A DNA stretch of 64,000 bases from Batillaria attramentaria (Eukaryota > Mollusca > Gastropoda > Batillariidae). A program made the translations under genes and the position numbers. The notes beneath the pieces were generated by a model. It saw nothing but the letters and a program-made list of their open reading frames with translations, made no database searches and had not been told where the DNA came from. Below, piece after piece: positions 54,495-64,000 of the stretch. The stretch spans positions 75,001-139,000 of the forward strand of contig JACVVK020000228.1 of assembly GCA_018292915.2 (NCBI GenBank). The letters run 5' to 3'. The stretch's first letter is position 1. Each line of letters starts with the position of its first letter.

Positions 54495-55646
54495 ATGAAT
54501 CTGTCTTTTGAAAACGTGACTGTCAGCAGCAGTCTCTCCGTGTCTACTGTTCTGACTTTTAACGAGGAAAGAAGCGCACTGGTGAGAACTATTAACGACG
54601 CCAAAGCTTTGATGACTGTAATCCTAGCTCCACCGATTCTCGTTCTGGGGACGTTTGGTAATATAATGATCATTGTAATTCTGTACAGAATGAGGTCAAA
54701 AGGATCATCAATGGATGTCTTCTTTTTTGCCTTGGCGATATCTGATACGTGTCTTCTGTACGTTGGCTTGTTTAACAGTTTTTTATATCGAGCATTTGGA
54801 ATAAACATTTCAAGACTGAGCGATCTTTCGTGCAAACTATCGTTCTTTATAGCTTATACAACAGGCGTCTTGTCCGCATGGCTTCTCGTTGCTATGACGA
54901 TGCAGAGAGCTGCATCTGTTATTTGGCCGCATCGGGTGAAAGTGATTTGTACGAGGAAAAAATCACAAATTTTTGCAGTGACATTAACCTTGTTTTTCTG
55001 TGTACTTCATTCTCATCTTCTTTATGGACTGCATTTGGTTTCGACAAACAATAACACTGCAGTATATTGTAGCTATGTGTCTGATGAATACAATGCTTTT
55101 ATATATGATGTTTGGTCTCTAGTCGATCTTCTCATTTCTTCTTTTATTCCTTTTATTTTTCTTGCTGTAAGTAACCTAGTGTTAATATGGAAATTGACAG
55201 TATCTGTTCGAGAAGCCAACACGAGTTTGTCAACAGGTCGTTCGGAGCTAGGGTCTGAACGGAAAAAGAAAGTGTCGTCTATTACAGTTACATTGGTGGT
55301 CCTATCTCTGACATTTCTAATCCTTTCTGGTCCATATGCTGTGTATATTCTGTACATTACATATTTTTTCCCCGATAACCGGCGACAAGATGATTTGTTC
55401 AGAGCTGTCCTATATTTTGTTAGCAGCTTGTTAAGTATTATGTGGAACTGTAACAGCGCTGTCAATTTTTACCTGTACTGTTTGACGGGAACAAAGTTCA
55501 GGGAAAATTTCAAACAATTATTTTGTCCCGTTAAGAAACAGTCATCCAGATCGGGACTGGATTCATCGACAAATGTTACCCAGATCAGCGGTATGTCTAA
55601 AAGTCAAGACGTCAGCGGTATTGAATCAGAGAATGACGAGTTTTAA
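54495..55646 (+). CDS. Class A orphan GPCR, group B (383 aa)
   Basis: Starts MNLSFENVTV at the ATG at 54495; a longer in-frame reading upstream has no Met. N2 and N7 are glycosylation sites. Landmarks are N56 (1.50), D84 (2.50), Cys113 and Cys192, Q137-R138-A139 in MTMQRAASVIWPHR, P219, P280 in LSGPY, and N324 with Phe325 at 7.50. Loop 3 carries ERKKKVSS. TM7 reads MWNCNSAVNFYLY where most have WY. The tail includes SSTNVTQISGMSKSQ and ends ESENDEF. It is closest to gene 50254. As a class A receptor it should act at the plasma membrane; the ligand is unknown. Confidence 0.93.
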   Translation: MNLSFENVTVSSSLSVSTVLTFNEERSALVRTINDAKALMTVILAPPILVLGTFGNIMIIVILYRMRSKGSSMDVFFFALAISDTCLLYVGLFNSFLYRAFGINISRLSDLSCKLSFFIAYTTGVLSAWLLVAMTMQRAASVIWPHRVKVICTRKKSQIFAVTLTLFFCVLHSHLLYGLHLVSTNNNTAVYCSYVSDEYNAFIYDVWSLVDLLISSFIPFIFLAVSNLVLIWKLTVSVREANTSLSTGRSELGSERKKKVSSITVTLVVLSLTFLILSGPYAVYILYITYFFPDNRRQDDLFRAVLYFVSSLLSIMWNCNSAVNFYLYCLTGTKFRENFKQLFCPVKKQSSRSGLDSSTNVTQISGMSKSQDVSGIESENDEF

Positions 55647-55935
55647 TGACTTGGCGATTTTGGTGGCATCAATGTGGAAATGAACGCCATTTTGTGAGCT
55701 TCGCAACGATCTTCACAAACACATGTGCGCTCATTTCTTTAGTTTAATCTTCTGGCGAAATTTCAACCTTTCAAAACTGTTTCTCTATTGTGCGCAGCAG
55801 CAAGTTTTAGCGATACAAAATAAGACTGACGTTTCTCCAGATAATACATACCTTCACGCACACAGTGACTTAACGATATCTGCGTCATAGACACCCTACG
55901 TGCACACTATGCTGCTGCGTTCTTTTTGGCGGGAG

Positions 55936-56007
<72 letters not shown>

Positions 56008-57943
56008 TGCAATTGTAGCTTTGCCCCGAAACACCTCGTTGAAGAGCTTTTTACTTGAGATGAAATGGGAACTCGGCTCCTCCAGAGGCAGTTTTCACAT
56101 TTTTTTTTCTCGTGCTGCATTTTTCAAAGAGTTCAACGCCGATTTAAAGAAGTCGGTCATGAAATCGGCCCCGCCGTATGAAGGCGAGCCTATGGGTCCA
56201 ATACCCCTGAGGTAACGGACCTTAGGGCCCCAAAGTGAAAACATGGAGAACCAGTATGTCAGCAGATTTACCTTTTGTTTGTTGAAGTTTGTCCCATTTG
56301 TTTGTGTCCTGAGGAAGGCGAAAGCCGAAACGTTGACCCGTGCCGTCCTTTGTGAAAGTTAAGTGGTTTCTGTCCCTTTTATGTCGCTTTTACATGTTTT
56401 GTGGTTCAGAGAATTAATTGTTTGCTTAAACAGCGAAGGGTTTTCTCCATATTTAGGAGAATAAACCTCCGACGGATCGCCATTTAGAATCATAACGGAC
56501 CTGATTTTTTGTTTTGTTATTGCTTTTAAAAGGAACGAGTTTGATTTTCATCACAAACATTTACTTTTTTCTTTGTGTTAGAATTATGCCCAGAATGTTT
56601 CTTCTTTAAAATGCCTCTCAAAACTTGTCTGCCCAACTCCGAGCCTGCGAAATACCAGCTTTCTGCATGGTAACCGGGGCTTTTGTGCAGGGGGGTGGGG
56701 GTGGGGGGGTGGGGGGTGTTAGTGAGTGAGTGACATTCAAACTCGAAACTTTACTCAGGATAGGAAAATTTTGAAATTTTAATCGGCAGCTTTTCTTTAA
56801 TCACTCAAACTTCACAGGTTTTATCAGCCCAAAGTGTGTGTAAAAGTTTTAACTCGTCTTGTTAAACGTGATTTGTTTGAAGCTATAATAGCAGTGTGTG
56901 CATCATTTGTAAGCTCTGACATCATTTGTAAGCTCTGACATCATTTGTAAGCTCTGACATCATTTGTAAGCTCTGACATCATTTTTAAAACTTTTTTTTT
57001 TCACGTAATCACTTGTTTGATCCACCAACTGTTTACTGTAAAGCTACCTTTTTCAAACAAATAAGTTAATGCACATTGTGATGCTGCCATCTTATGCTTC
57101 AGTTTAAAAAAACCAAAAAAAAAAAACCGATTTAAATGTCAGTAGGTCATGCAATTGTGTCAACAGCGTTTTGAAATGGTGCTCGATTTTATAGCTGTGG
57201 ACCATGGCATATATTTGTAAGCTAGTGGAAAGATTAATTGTTACCTACATGTAGTATTTCAAAGTATCGTTGCCCTGGTTGTCTTTGTAATAAAATAGCT
57301 GAAACTGATCAGTGTTGTATTGACTTACGATCAACAAACGAGGGTACTTTACCTTTCGTATGCGGGTGGATCAGTGTTTTAGACTTTAACGTCCTTTTCC
57401 ACCACGTATCCTTTCGTATGAAATAAACCCTTACAACCGTGGCATCAGCAGCTGCGACCTCCTGTGAACGTACCTTCACAGACTGTAACCCATCCTAAGA
57501 GCCACGTACCAGTTCGAAAAATGAGAACTGGGTCCCCTCTTACTGCTGCTACTGACCAACATTTTACATTCACCAGTTTAACTGCTTTTTTTAATCCTCT
57601 GAGAGACAAAACAGCATAAAAAATTCCCAGCTTAATGTTTTTTTAATGCAAACCCCTTTATCTTTCTGACATTATGTTGTGAAGGGTCATACCATCTTAA
57701 AGCTGAATATCCATGTGATGCAGCTCTTCGTCTGTAGGAAATCCGGCGGTTCCATTTACGAGTCCAAATTGGAGCGACCTAAGCCCATGTGCCTGGAAAA
57801 ACGCATCAATTTGGCTGTTATGTCACTGCATGGCGTGCCATATTTCTATGTTTACGGAGATGGCGCAACCCCCCCTGCCCCCCCCGCCCCCCCCCCCCCC
57901 CCCGGGCTGCAGCGATTACTATAGTACATCAGACATCATAGCA
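55647..57943. other. Intergenic with (GT)n and low-complexity tracts
   Basis: (GT)n lies at 55938-56006, a G-rich stretch at about 56690-56720, a C-run at about 57870-57903, and a 19-bp tandem repeat at 56902-56985. A short reading frame at about 56290-56400 contains 'cctgaggaaggcgaaagccg', a motif repeated in many invertebrate TEs. No host gene is seen. Confidence 0.5.
56902..56985. repeat. Tandem repeat of 19 bp, about 4.4 copies
   Basis: The unit 'atcatttgtaagctctgac' occurs at 56902, 56921, 56940 and 56959, then a partial unit. Confidence 0.92.
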
Positions 57944-58205
57944 ATTATATGACGTTTGGTCACTCTCCATGTATTTCATTCCGTTTATTTTTGTTGCTGT
58001 GTTAATGATTATGGAGATTGGCGGCACCTGTGCAAGAAGCCAACACGAACTTGTCAACAGGTCATTCAGAATAAGGGTCCGAGCGGAAACAGAAAGTTTC
58101 GTCTGTTACAGTTACGTACATTGCTGGTCCTTTTTTTTTCTGGTTTTTAATCTTTTCCAGTCGATACGCTGTGTTTGTTTTGTACTCCGTATATCTTGTT
58201 TCCAA
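57944..58205 (+). pseudogene. Relic of a group B GPCR, TM5 to TM6
   Basis: 'gacgtttggtcact' and 'attccgtttatttttgttgct' match TM5, and 'gcaagaagccaacacgaact', 'tcaacaggtcattcagaata' match loop 3 of gene 54495, followed by 'aaagtttcgtctgttacagt' (TM6). Deletions in TM5 and a broken TM6 make it non-functional. Homology fades after about 58205. Confidence 0.82.
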
Positions 58206-58401
58206 ACCAGTACAACTTTTATTTGTCCTCAAGTCCTTGTCACTTTCGTCTGTTCTTTTTTTTCGAAATGTAATGACAAGTGCAGGCGTTCTTAAGTTTG
58301 GTTTTCACAAGGAAAGCTGTTGTAGCATCAGTTTAAACAGTAATGTCACTTTAGGAAGAACATACTAGAAATGTAGAACATTTTGTAACACTCGCTGGAG
58401 T

Positions 58402-58670
58402 AATCGGCCCACGAAGTGTAGTGGGTAGCACTTGGAACCATGGACTGGGAGACCGGGGTTCGAACCCCAGCCTAGAAAACCAAGATCTTCCCTACCTAGT
58501 TTCGCTCCTACCCCGAGCGGACGTACGTGCTATGGGCACATTTGGAGGCTGTTGCCACACAGCTGAGGCTTACCTCTTCCACGGGTGCGATTTTCGGGGT
58601 GCTTCCCTTGTTATGACACAGCTCATGATGACGGCCGGCCGACATAATATAGCATCATCCCTCGGAAAGT
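58402..58670 (+). mobile_element. tRNA-derived SINE
   Basis: 'gaagtgtagtgggtagcact' (A-box-like) and 'gaccggggttcgaaccccag' (B-box-like) at about 58411-58482 form the head, and a non-coding body follows to about 58670. The ends are not sharply defined. It lacks an intact tRNA 3' end. Confidence 0.6.
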
Positions 58671-58689
58671 AAAACAGACGACTGGTTAA

Positions 58690-59001
58690 GGAATTTTTTT
58701 TCCTTGAAAAGCAATTGCGGGCAGCTTTCTCTATAGGCAATTATTTTGTCCATCACTGACAGCATGGGATGCATACGACCAGAAGCTGTTGATACCTCGC
58801 CTGTGGACTGCGAATGTGACTTGCTTTGATAACTACCGGCGTTTACAAGAGAAAAACAACTTGAACCCAGCTGTCACCCCTAAATTAAGTGCACAGCTGT
58901 TTACCGGAAATATCATACCGTAATCGGCTATATAAATTACATTGAATGATATTATTACTGTCATTTAGATAGTTCTAAGTTATTACACACACACACGCAC
59001 A

Positions 59002-59089
<88 letters not shown>

Positions 59090-59595
59090 TACGCTTCACT
59101 CTATATCTCCAAAGTCATTTATTTTCGCTAATGGCCTGTCGCCTGATTTACTGACAAACAACGCCAACAAATATAGTAAACCTAATTTGTATTCTATACT
59201 TATTTCAAAATAGTATGTTACTTCTCTTTCTTATAAAATGTGTCCGCCACACTCCAAAATGATTTAAGTGTGTGCATGCGTGCTCGCACGCACGAAGTGC
59301 TCGATCGTAAAATATCTTTATTTTAACATAGTTATGTACCAGGAAACAGGCAAATCGCTACACAGTTTATGTACACCTGTTTTTCTGTGTATCCCACTAA
59401 CTCATCAAACTGTCATATATTTCACCCAAAGGTCTAGGAGCCACGCTTATTTACAATGTTCAATTAATCAATACCAGAAACAGTATTTCAACTCGTATGT
59501 AAATAAAATCATTGAAAATAAATCTCTTGAAACTATAACACTGTCATTTGTTTAATAATTAATTTTTAGCAGTTAAAACAGGCTTCACCAAAGCA

Positions 59596-59643
<48 letters not shown>

Positions 59644-60577
59644 AGTGTAGCTTTATGTAACTTGCTTTACGTATATATTAAACTACACCGCTATTGTCCG
59701 CAAAACGGTTTTAGCATTGGAAGGTGGTGAGTGTTCTGTACATCTCTTGACACTCTTTTCCGTGTAAAACATCGGGTGTGATTATCGCAGAAAGAGTGTA
59801 TGTGTTAGATGAATTTACACCAGATTTCAATTCAACTTACGTTTGCGAAATGTCTATTATGAAAGGAGTTCTCACACTATGTCTCCGAGGACATAGATAT
59901 CATCACTCCAACCCTGCTTGGTTTGGTTAGAGTTTAGACTTTTCCTTCGCCCAGGACAGCTTCCTTTCCCTGATTAGTAAATCCCTGGTGGCACAATGGT
60001 TGTTAAGTTCTACTACTACCCAGGACTGCGTCGTGTCCAAGGCTTGTTTTCTGATTGTTTGTTTCTTTTTGTTTGTTTGTTGTTGTTTTCCTTCAGTTCA
60101 AGGGCGCGGGCAGTTAGGGACCATTTGAGAGCTGCACGTGATTTACATTATCACTTCCACCATTGTTTTCAAATCGCGAGATGTAAGAAGTTTGGTGAGG
60201 AGAGAAACTGTGTAAACAGAATGACAAAACCATGGATCGATGAAATGGACATCGGCGTTACAACTGCCAAGTGCTGTTTGAGTGATTACAACAACAATAA
60301 AATCTGAGACGCTGCAAAGTATGCCAGTGGCGTGCATTTGTACCACAGAAACTTGTTCTGCAAGTTTTTCGATCAAAATTAACAAACTCGTATGGTGTAT
60401 TCTCCGTAATCGGGGGCCCGTCATTGTGACATCTCTATATGAAGCGATTGTAAAATAATGAAGAAACAGAAGCGTTTCTAATTCTATATTTCTAATTCTA
60501 TTCTATTCTGCTGATTGGAGCAAACCCGGCAAAATGCAAAACGTACCCGAAGTACTCTTGATCTGACTAACTTGATC

Positions 60578-60602
<25 letters not shown>
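58690..60602. repeat. Block B tail and segmental duplication of the gene 43738 upstream region
   Basis: 58690-58860 matches 45780-45990. (CA)n lies at about 58986-59086 and 59600-59640. 59640-60310 matches 41230-42120, and 60365-60590 matches 43194-43440, ending in (GT)n with (GC)n at 60602. The match stops just where the acceptor of gene 43738 would be, and no receptor gene follows. Confidence 0.72.
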
Positions 60603-60609
<7 letters not shown>

Positions 60610-61360
60610 CAGTAACCCGGCCTGAACATTGGCCTTTTCTCAGAATCTACAAACAGCGGAGGCACCAAACTTGGTTTGCTGATAGAAAGCCGTAAGACCT
60701 TTCAAAACAAGGTCACTAAAGCAGTCTGTTGGGAACATTTAATTTAACCTACCTGAATTCAATGAATTTGTGTCAAGGTCAAGGACATACAAGCTGTTTG
60801 TGAAACTTTATGAAACAGGTGGCATATCAACACGTATTTGTCGACACGATATCAATGGTCATGAAACACGTTAACACGGAAGTGTTAAGGCGCACTTCAC
60901 CTAAGCTTTGAAAGAAATATTTCTAGGTCGCAGATCTCAGCTCACGATTATCAATATCAGTGTTTGTTTACTTGTTTGTTCTGGTATTTTGAAGCCTCTA
61001 TATTGGTAACGTCGATAACTGCCGCTTTTGAAACTCTAAGGCTGTTTGCCAGATAGACGGATGTTTCATTGCGACCGTTTTCGTGACTTTGTGTCTCCTA
61101 ATGTTAGAGAAATGCGACTATCTTTTGAACCTACGGTCCATTCCTGAACAGATTGGGACTCGACAAAGGTTCTGAAAATAGCCACAATAACCGCAATGAT
61201 CTTACATGCACTACTGTGACCCTAGTGACTGATTCCCGTGCAAAGTGCATGCCATGAAAAGTGCTCCACTCGCTGTTGTACGCCTGCATTAAAAATGTTT
61301 TCCTTCTGTACACCGATCTGGTATTTCCACTTTGGCCGAATCGTCAGCTGACCGCCCCTC

Positions 61361-61417
<57 letters not shown>

Positions 61418-61522
61418 CCCCTTTAAGACGGTTAGATGTTTTCTCTATCGTTCCTTTCATCTGAAAGGTCAGTTCGGTGTGTACTGATCAATATTCAGTT
61501 GATGGCATGAGCAAAATGTAAG
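60603..61522. other. Intergenic, (CA)n
   Basis: (CA)n lies at 61368-61416. Weak frames on both strands are not credible. No gene is recognised. Confidence 0.45.
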
Positions 61523-61822
61523 TGTTCAGGGCGTGTGTGTACGCACCTTAGCAGGTTGTCATCATTTTTCGAAAGGAAGCGTTCGTTAACAATGGTTTAC
61601 GCATAGAGTCTGGTTCAAAATAATCTGTTTTACGGCAAACTCGTTAATTGATATCAAGACGTTTTTTGTCTAACGTTTTTGTTTGTTGTGGTTTTTTCTT
61701 TCCACGAGAAAAAAGGAGACGAAACTTCTATAAGACACTGGATCATCACTTCTAGATGTCTGCCTACCTTTTGCCGACAACTTCGTACACCACTGTTCCT
61801 TTGAGAGAAACTTCACACTGAG
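61523..61822 (+). promoter_or_regulatory. Promoter and noncoding exon 1 of gene 63306, with 21-codon uORF
   Basis: The conserved upstream element is at about 61523 ('agtgttcagggcgtgtgtgt'), a diverged TATA-like 'ctataag' at 61728-61734, and the uORF starts at 61756 (ATGTCTGCCTACC) and stops with TGA at 61819-61821. Base 61822 ends the exon and the donor GTAAATAC follows. The uORF start, its stop next to the donor, and the intron start all match gene 21112. Confidence 0.6.
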
Positions 61823-63305
61823 GTAAATACAAAATACTTACACACTTCGAATTATTTTTTTTTATCTAGCGCCAACCACCTATTGCTATCTAAGCTGAAT
61901 TCTATCAAGGTAGGTGTGTAATGGCGTTAAGATAATAGGGTTGCACTTTAATTAAGATCAGCTCAGTGACAAGTCCAGTCGAGCACACTTTGATCGAATA
62001 CACTGGCGTAAATTATTTATTTCTTTGTTTATTTATCAACTTGAACTCGGTATAGTTCACAGCTGGGGTGCGCCTTTGGTGCGTCTCACACGTCAGTGCG
62101 TCTTATTTTGTGGTACTTGTCGCCCTACCGTTTGAGAAGTGAAAAAGAAAAAGACAACTACTGCGGGAGAAGTAAAAAAAAAAACAAACAAAACAAAACC
62201 CACACACAACTACGGCAAACTGCGATGCGGGTGTAAAGCGACAAAGTTACTACCAGATTCCATTCCTCCGCAGAAGAAAGCCATACACTCTTTAAGAATA
62301 AAGTACTCCCCCATGACGGTCTTGGTTAAAGAGAAGTCATCCGCGCGTGCGTGTGTGCAGATGTGTGTACGTGCGTCCGTGCCCTTACACGCGTGTGTAG
62401 GTGTGTATTTATGTGTTTGCGTGTGTGGCTGTGCGTCCTGAAGTATACTGAAGTGGTATACTTGGTTTGTCTGTCAAATGCAAAAATAAGCCGATGAATG
62501 TTGCAAACTCTATTAAAAATTTATTTACGTCACAAACATTAATGTTAGTCGTTTTAGAACATGTTAACTTTTACCCCGGAGTGACCAACGTCGCTTCAAA
62601 TTTTCGTTGTGGGTTTGTGGCTGTTATGGTGAGGGAGTACTTCTGTCGTTCGAGATTTTGATATAATTATTCTTACTCATAGTGAAAATTTCTCTACGCT
62701 ACTTCCGAGTTAGATGTTCTCTGCGCTATTTTTACTCCTGAGTAGAATCTCGCAGAGGGGAGCGGGTTCGTTGAAAGCTGAGGGGGGGGGGGGGGGGGGG
62801 GGGCATTGGTCATGCTTGCTCCCTGACGAGTTTGTGTGAGCGAAATATCTATCTATCTATCTATCTATCTATCTCTCTTTTCAGGGGAAGATCGAAAAGT
62901 GGGCAACATCACAGCCGTATTCTGAAAATGGACCAAAAATTGATTTAGGTTTTCAAACACCTGGGAGACAAACGGTGATTGGCAATTTGACCTGAGCATA
63001 TGAAAGGATGGTGATACTCTTCCGCTGTTCTAATATAAAGGGTACATAATACGGAGACTTTGTTTCGTCGATCTACCGGTGTTGCAACGCTTAAGAGTGG
63101 TAAAAAAGCCGATTTCCAATATCCTGTTTGAAGCAAACTACAAACAGCCACGCTAACGCATTTAATTACACAAAATCTCTCTCAGCATCAGAGAGCGAAT
63201 TGTTGACAAATCAGAGACATCTGGTTAACGTAAGATCTTCACTGGAACCTTCAATATATTTTTTTTACCAGCTGCGAGGGCCAAACATTCAGTTTGTCTG
63301 AAAAC
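61823..63305 (+). other. Predicted 5'UTR intron and leader of gene 63306
   Basis: The intron would run from GTAAAT at 61823 to 'atctatctctcttttcag' at 62884 (1,062 bp), close to the 989 bp predicted for gene 21112. It contains a poly-G run (62782-62803) and (ATCT)n (about 62847-62872). The leader exon is 62885-63305. Confidence 0.45.
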
Positions 63306-64000
63306 ATGGAGCAGTCCACTTCAAATGGAAGTGTTGGCGGCACCAATGTTTCAACGAGTGCTTACGATGCAGAACTCACAGACGCTATTCTGGCTTTGAA
63401 AGCAGTACGCCCATTCTTGGAAAAAATATTTCCACCATTAATTTTGCTCTTTGGCACATTTGGAAACGTGATGATTATTGCTGTTCACCACAGAATGCGA
63501 TCACAGGGATCCGCTTTGAATGTGTTTTTTGTGGCGCTCGCTATCTCAGATTTGACTCTTTTATATTCAGGGCTTTTAAGGCAATGGCTGAATTACACAT
63601 TCAATGTTGACATTTTGCATTTAAATATCGTCTTTTGTAAAGTGTTTATTTATCTGATTTACACCACAGGAGTATTGTCCCCCTGGTTGTTGGTGGCTAT
63701 GACATTTCAGAGAGCTGCTTCTGTTGTCTGGCCACATCGTATCCGGGTGATGTGCACTCAAAAGAAATCGAAGATATTCACTATTGCCTTGTCATTGTTG
63801 ATAGTTCTGATGCACAGTCATTTTCTGATTGAATATGAGCTAGTTCTGCGAGAGGATGGCACTTACCGCTGTACCGCTGCATCTGATGAATACGGCAGCT
63901 TCGTGGAAGAAATATGGTCCATTTTAGATCTGCTTATTTCCTCGTTCATTCCATTTATTCTCCTTGCCATCAGTAACTCTATACTGATATGGAAACTGAC
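63306..64000 (+). CDS. Class A GPCR, group A, 5' part (cut by window edge)
   Basis: An open frame of 231 codons starts MEQSTSNGSVGGTNVSTS and runs to the window edge inside loop 3 (SNSILIWKL). Landmarks are N7 and N14 glycosylation, N54 (1.50), D82 (2.50), Cys111 and Cys189, Q135-R136-A137 in MTFQRAASVVWPHR, and P216. TM1 ends HHRMRS where paralogues have LYRMRS. TM4-loop 2 (HSHFLIEYELVLREDGTYRC) differs more from genes 21112 and 32103 than TM3 does. The start is supported by the same start in those genes. The 3' half lies outside the window. It has the family promoter and uORF exon upstream. Confidence 0.93.
   Translation, partial: MEQSTSNGSVGGTNVSTSAYDAELTDAILALKAVRPFLEKIFPPLILLFGTFGNVMIIAVHHRMRSQGSALNVFFVALAISDLTLLYSGLLRQWLNYTFNVDILHLNIVFCKVFIYLIYTTGVLSPWLLVAMTFQRAASVVWPHRIRVMCTQKKSKIFTIALSLLIVLMHSHFLIEYELVLREDGTYRCTAASDEYGSFVEEIWSILDLLISSFIPFILLAISNSILIWKL

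Overview
This window is eukaryotic, probably from a gastropod mollusc or a close lophotrochozoan relative. It is AT-rich, gene-poor and packed with long (GT)n/(CA)n arrays, LINE, SINE and MITE remnants. Every well-supported protein gene is a paralogue of one rhodopsin-like (class A) GPCR family. The organism call rests on repeat style and on family resemblance to lineage-expanded molluscan peptide-receptor-like GPCRs, not on a database search.

The core is a head-to-tail array of GPCR genes, all on the + strand, each with an uninterrupted coding exon of about 375-383 codons. Six genes are complete and intact: 4598-5749, 10040-11188, 21112-22263, 32103-33254, 43738-44886 (+50254-51381 and 54495-55646 bring the complete set to seven). 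One gene is cut by the left edge (2-502) and one by the right edge (63306-64000). Broken copies lie at 12551-12835, 25480-26623, 26670-27500, 48776-48897, 51399-51640 and 57944-58205. By N-terminus there are four subgroups. Group A starts MEQSTSNGS (2-502, 12551, 21112, 32103, 63306). Group B starts MNLSFEN (4598, 50254, 54495 and relics at 48776, 51399, 57944). Group C starts MDxxxENxTDN (25480, 26670, 43738). Group D is 10040 alone.

All copies share the same departures from class A consensus: the DRY triad reads QRA, P7.50 of NPxxY is Phe, and the W6.48 toggle is missing. All end in [D/N]-D-x-F-COOH. Several share a 5' module: a TATA box, a short noncoding exon holding a small upstream ORF, a GAG|GTAAAT splice donor, an intron of about 1 kb, then the exon carrying the CDS. 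In gene 32103 this module is fused directly to the start codon.

Between genes lie duplicated flanks: a GPCR 3'-flank repeat (copies near 2.2-3.4, 12.8-14.7, 22.3-23.5, 27.6-28.6 and 33.3-35.0 kb) and a block I call B, associated with (GT)n and (CA)n arrays (7.9-9.8, 14.8-16.7, 38.9-41.6, 46.4-48.1 kb, with tails at 23.6, 52.0 and 58.7 kb). Insertions within these copies can be delimited by comparison: two LTR-like elements with 5-bp target duplications (665-2228, 42240-43188), a perfect-stem MITE (16151-16232), a TTAA-flanked MITE (46709-47015), a SINE with a 12-bp duplication (39622-39813), and LINE 3' ends (17654-17965, 18785-19311, 35430-37345). A CGTACG-rich element with terminal inverted repeats occupies 29437-30475. 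Functionally the window is best read as a young, still-rearranging receptor cluster whose ligands are unknown.
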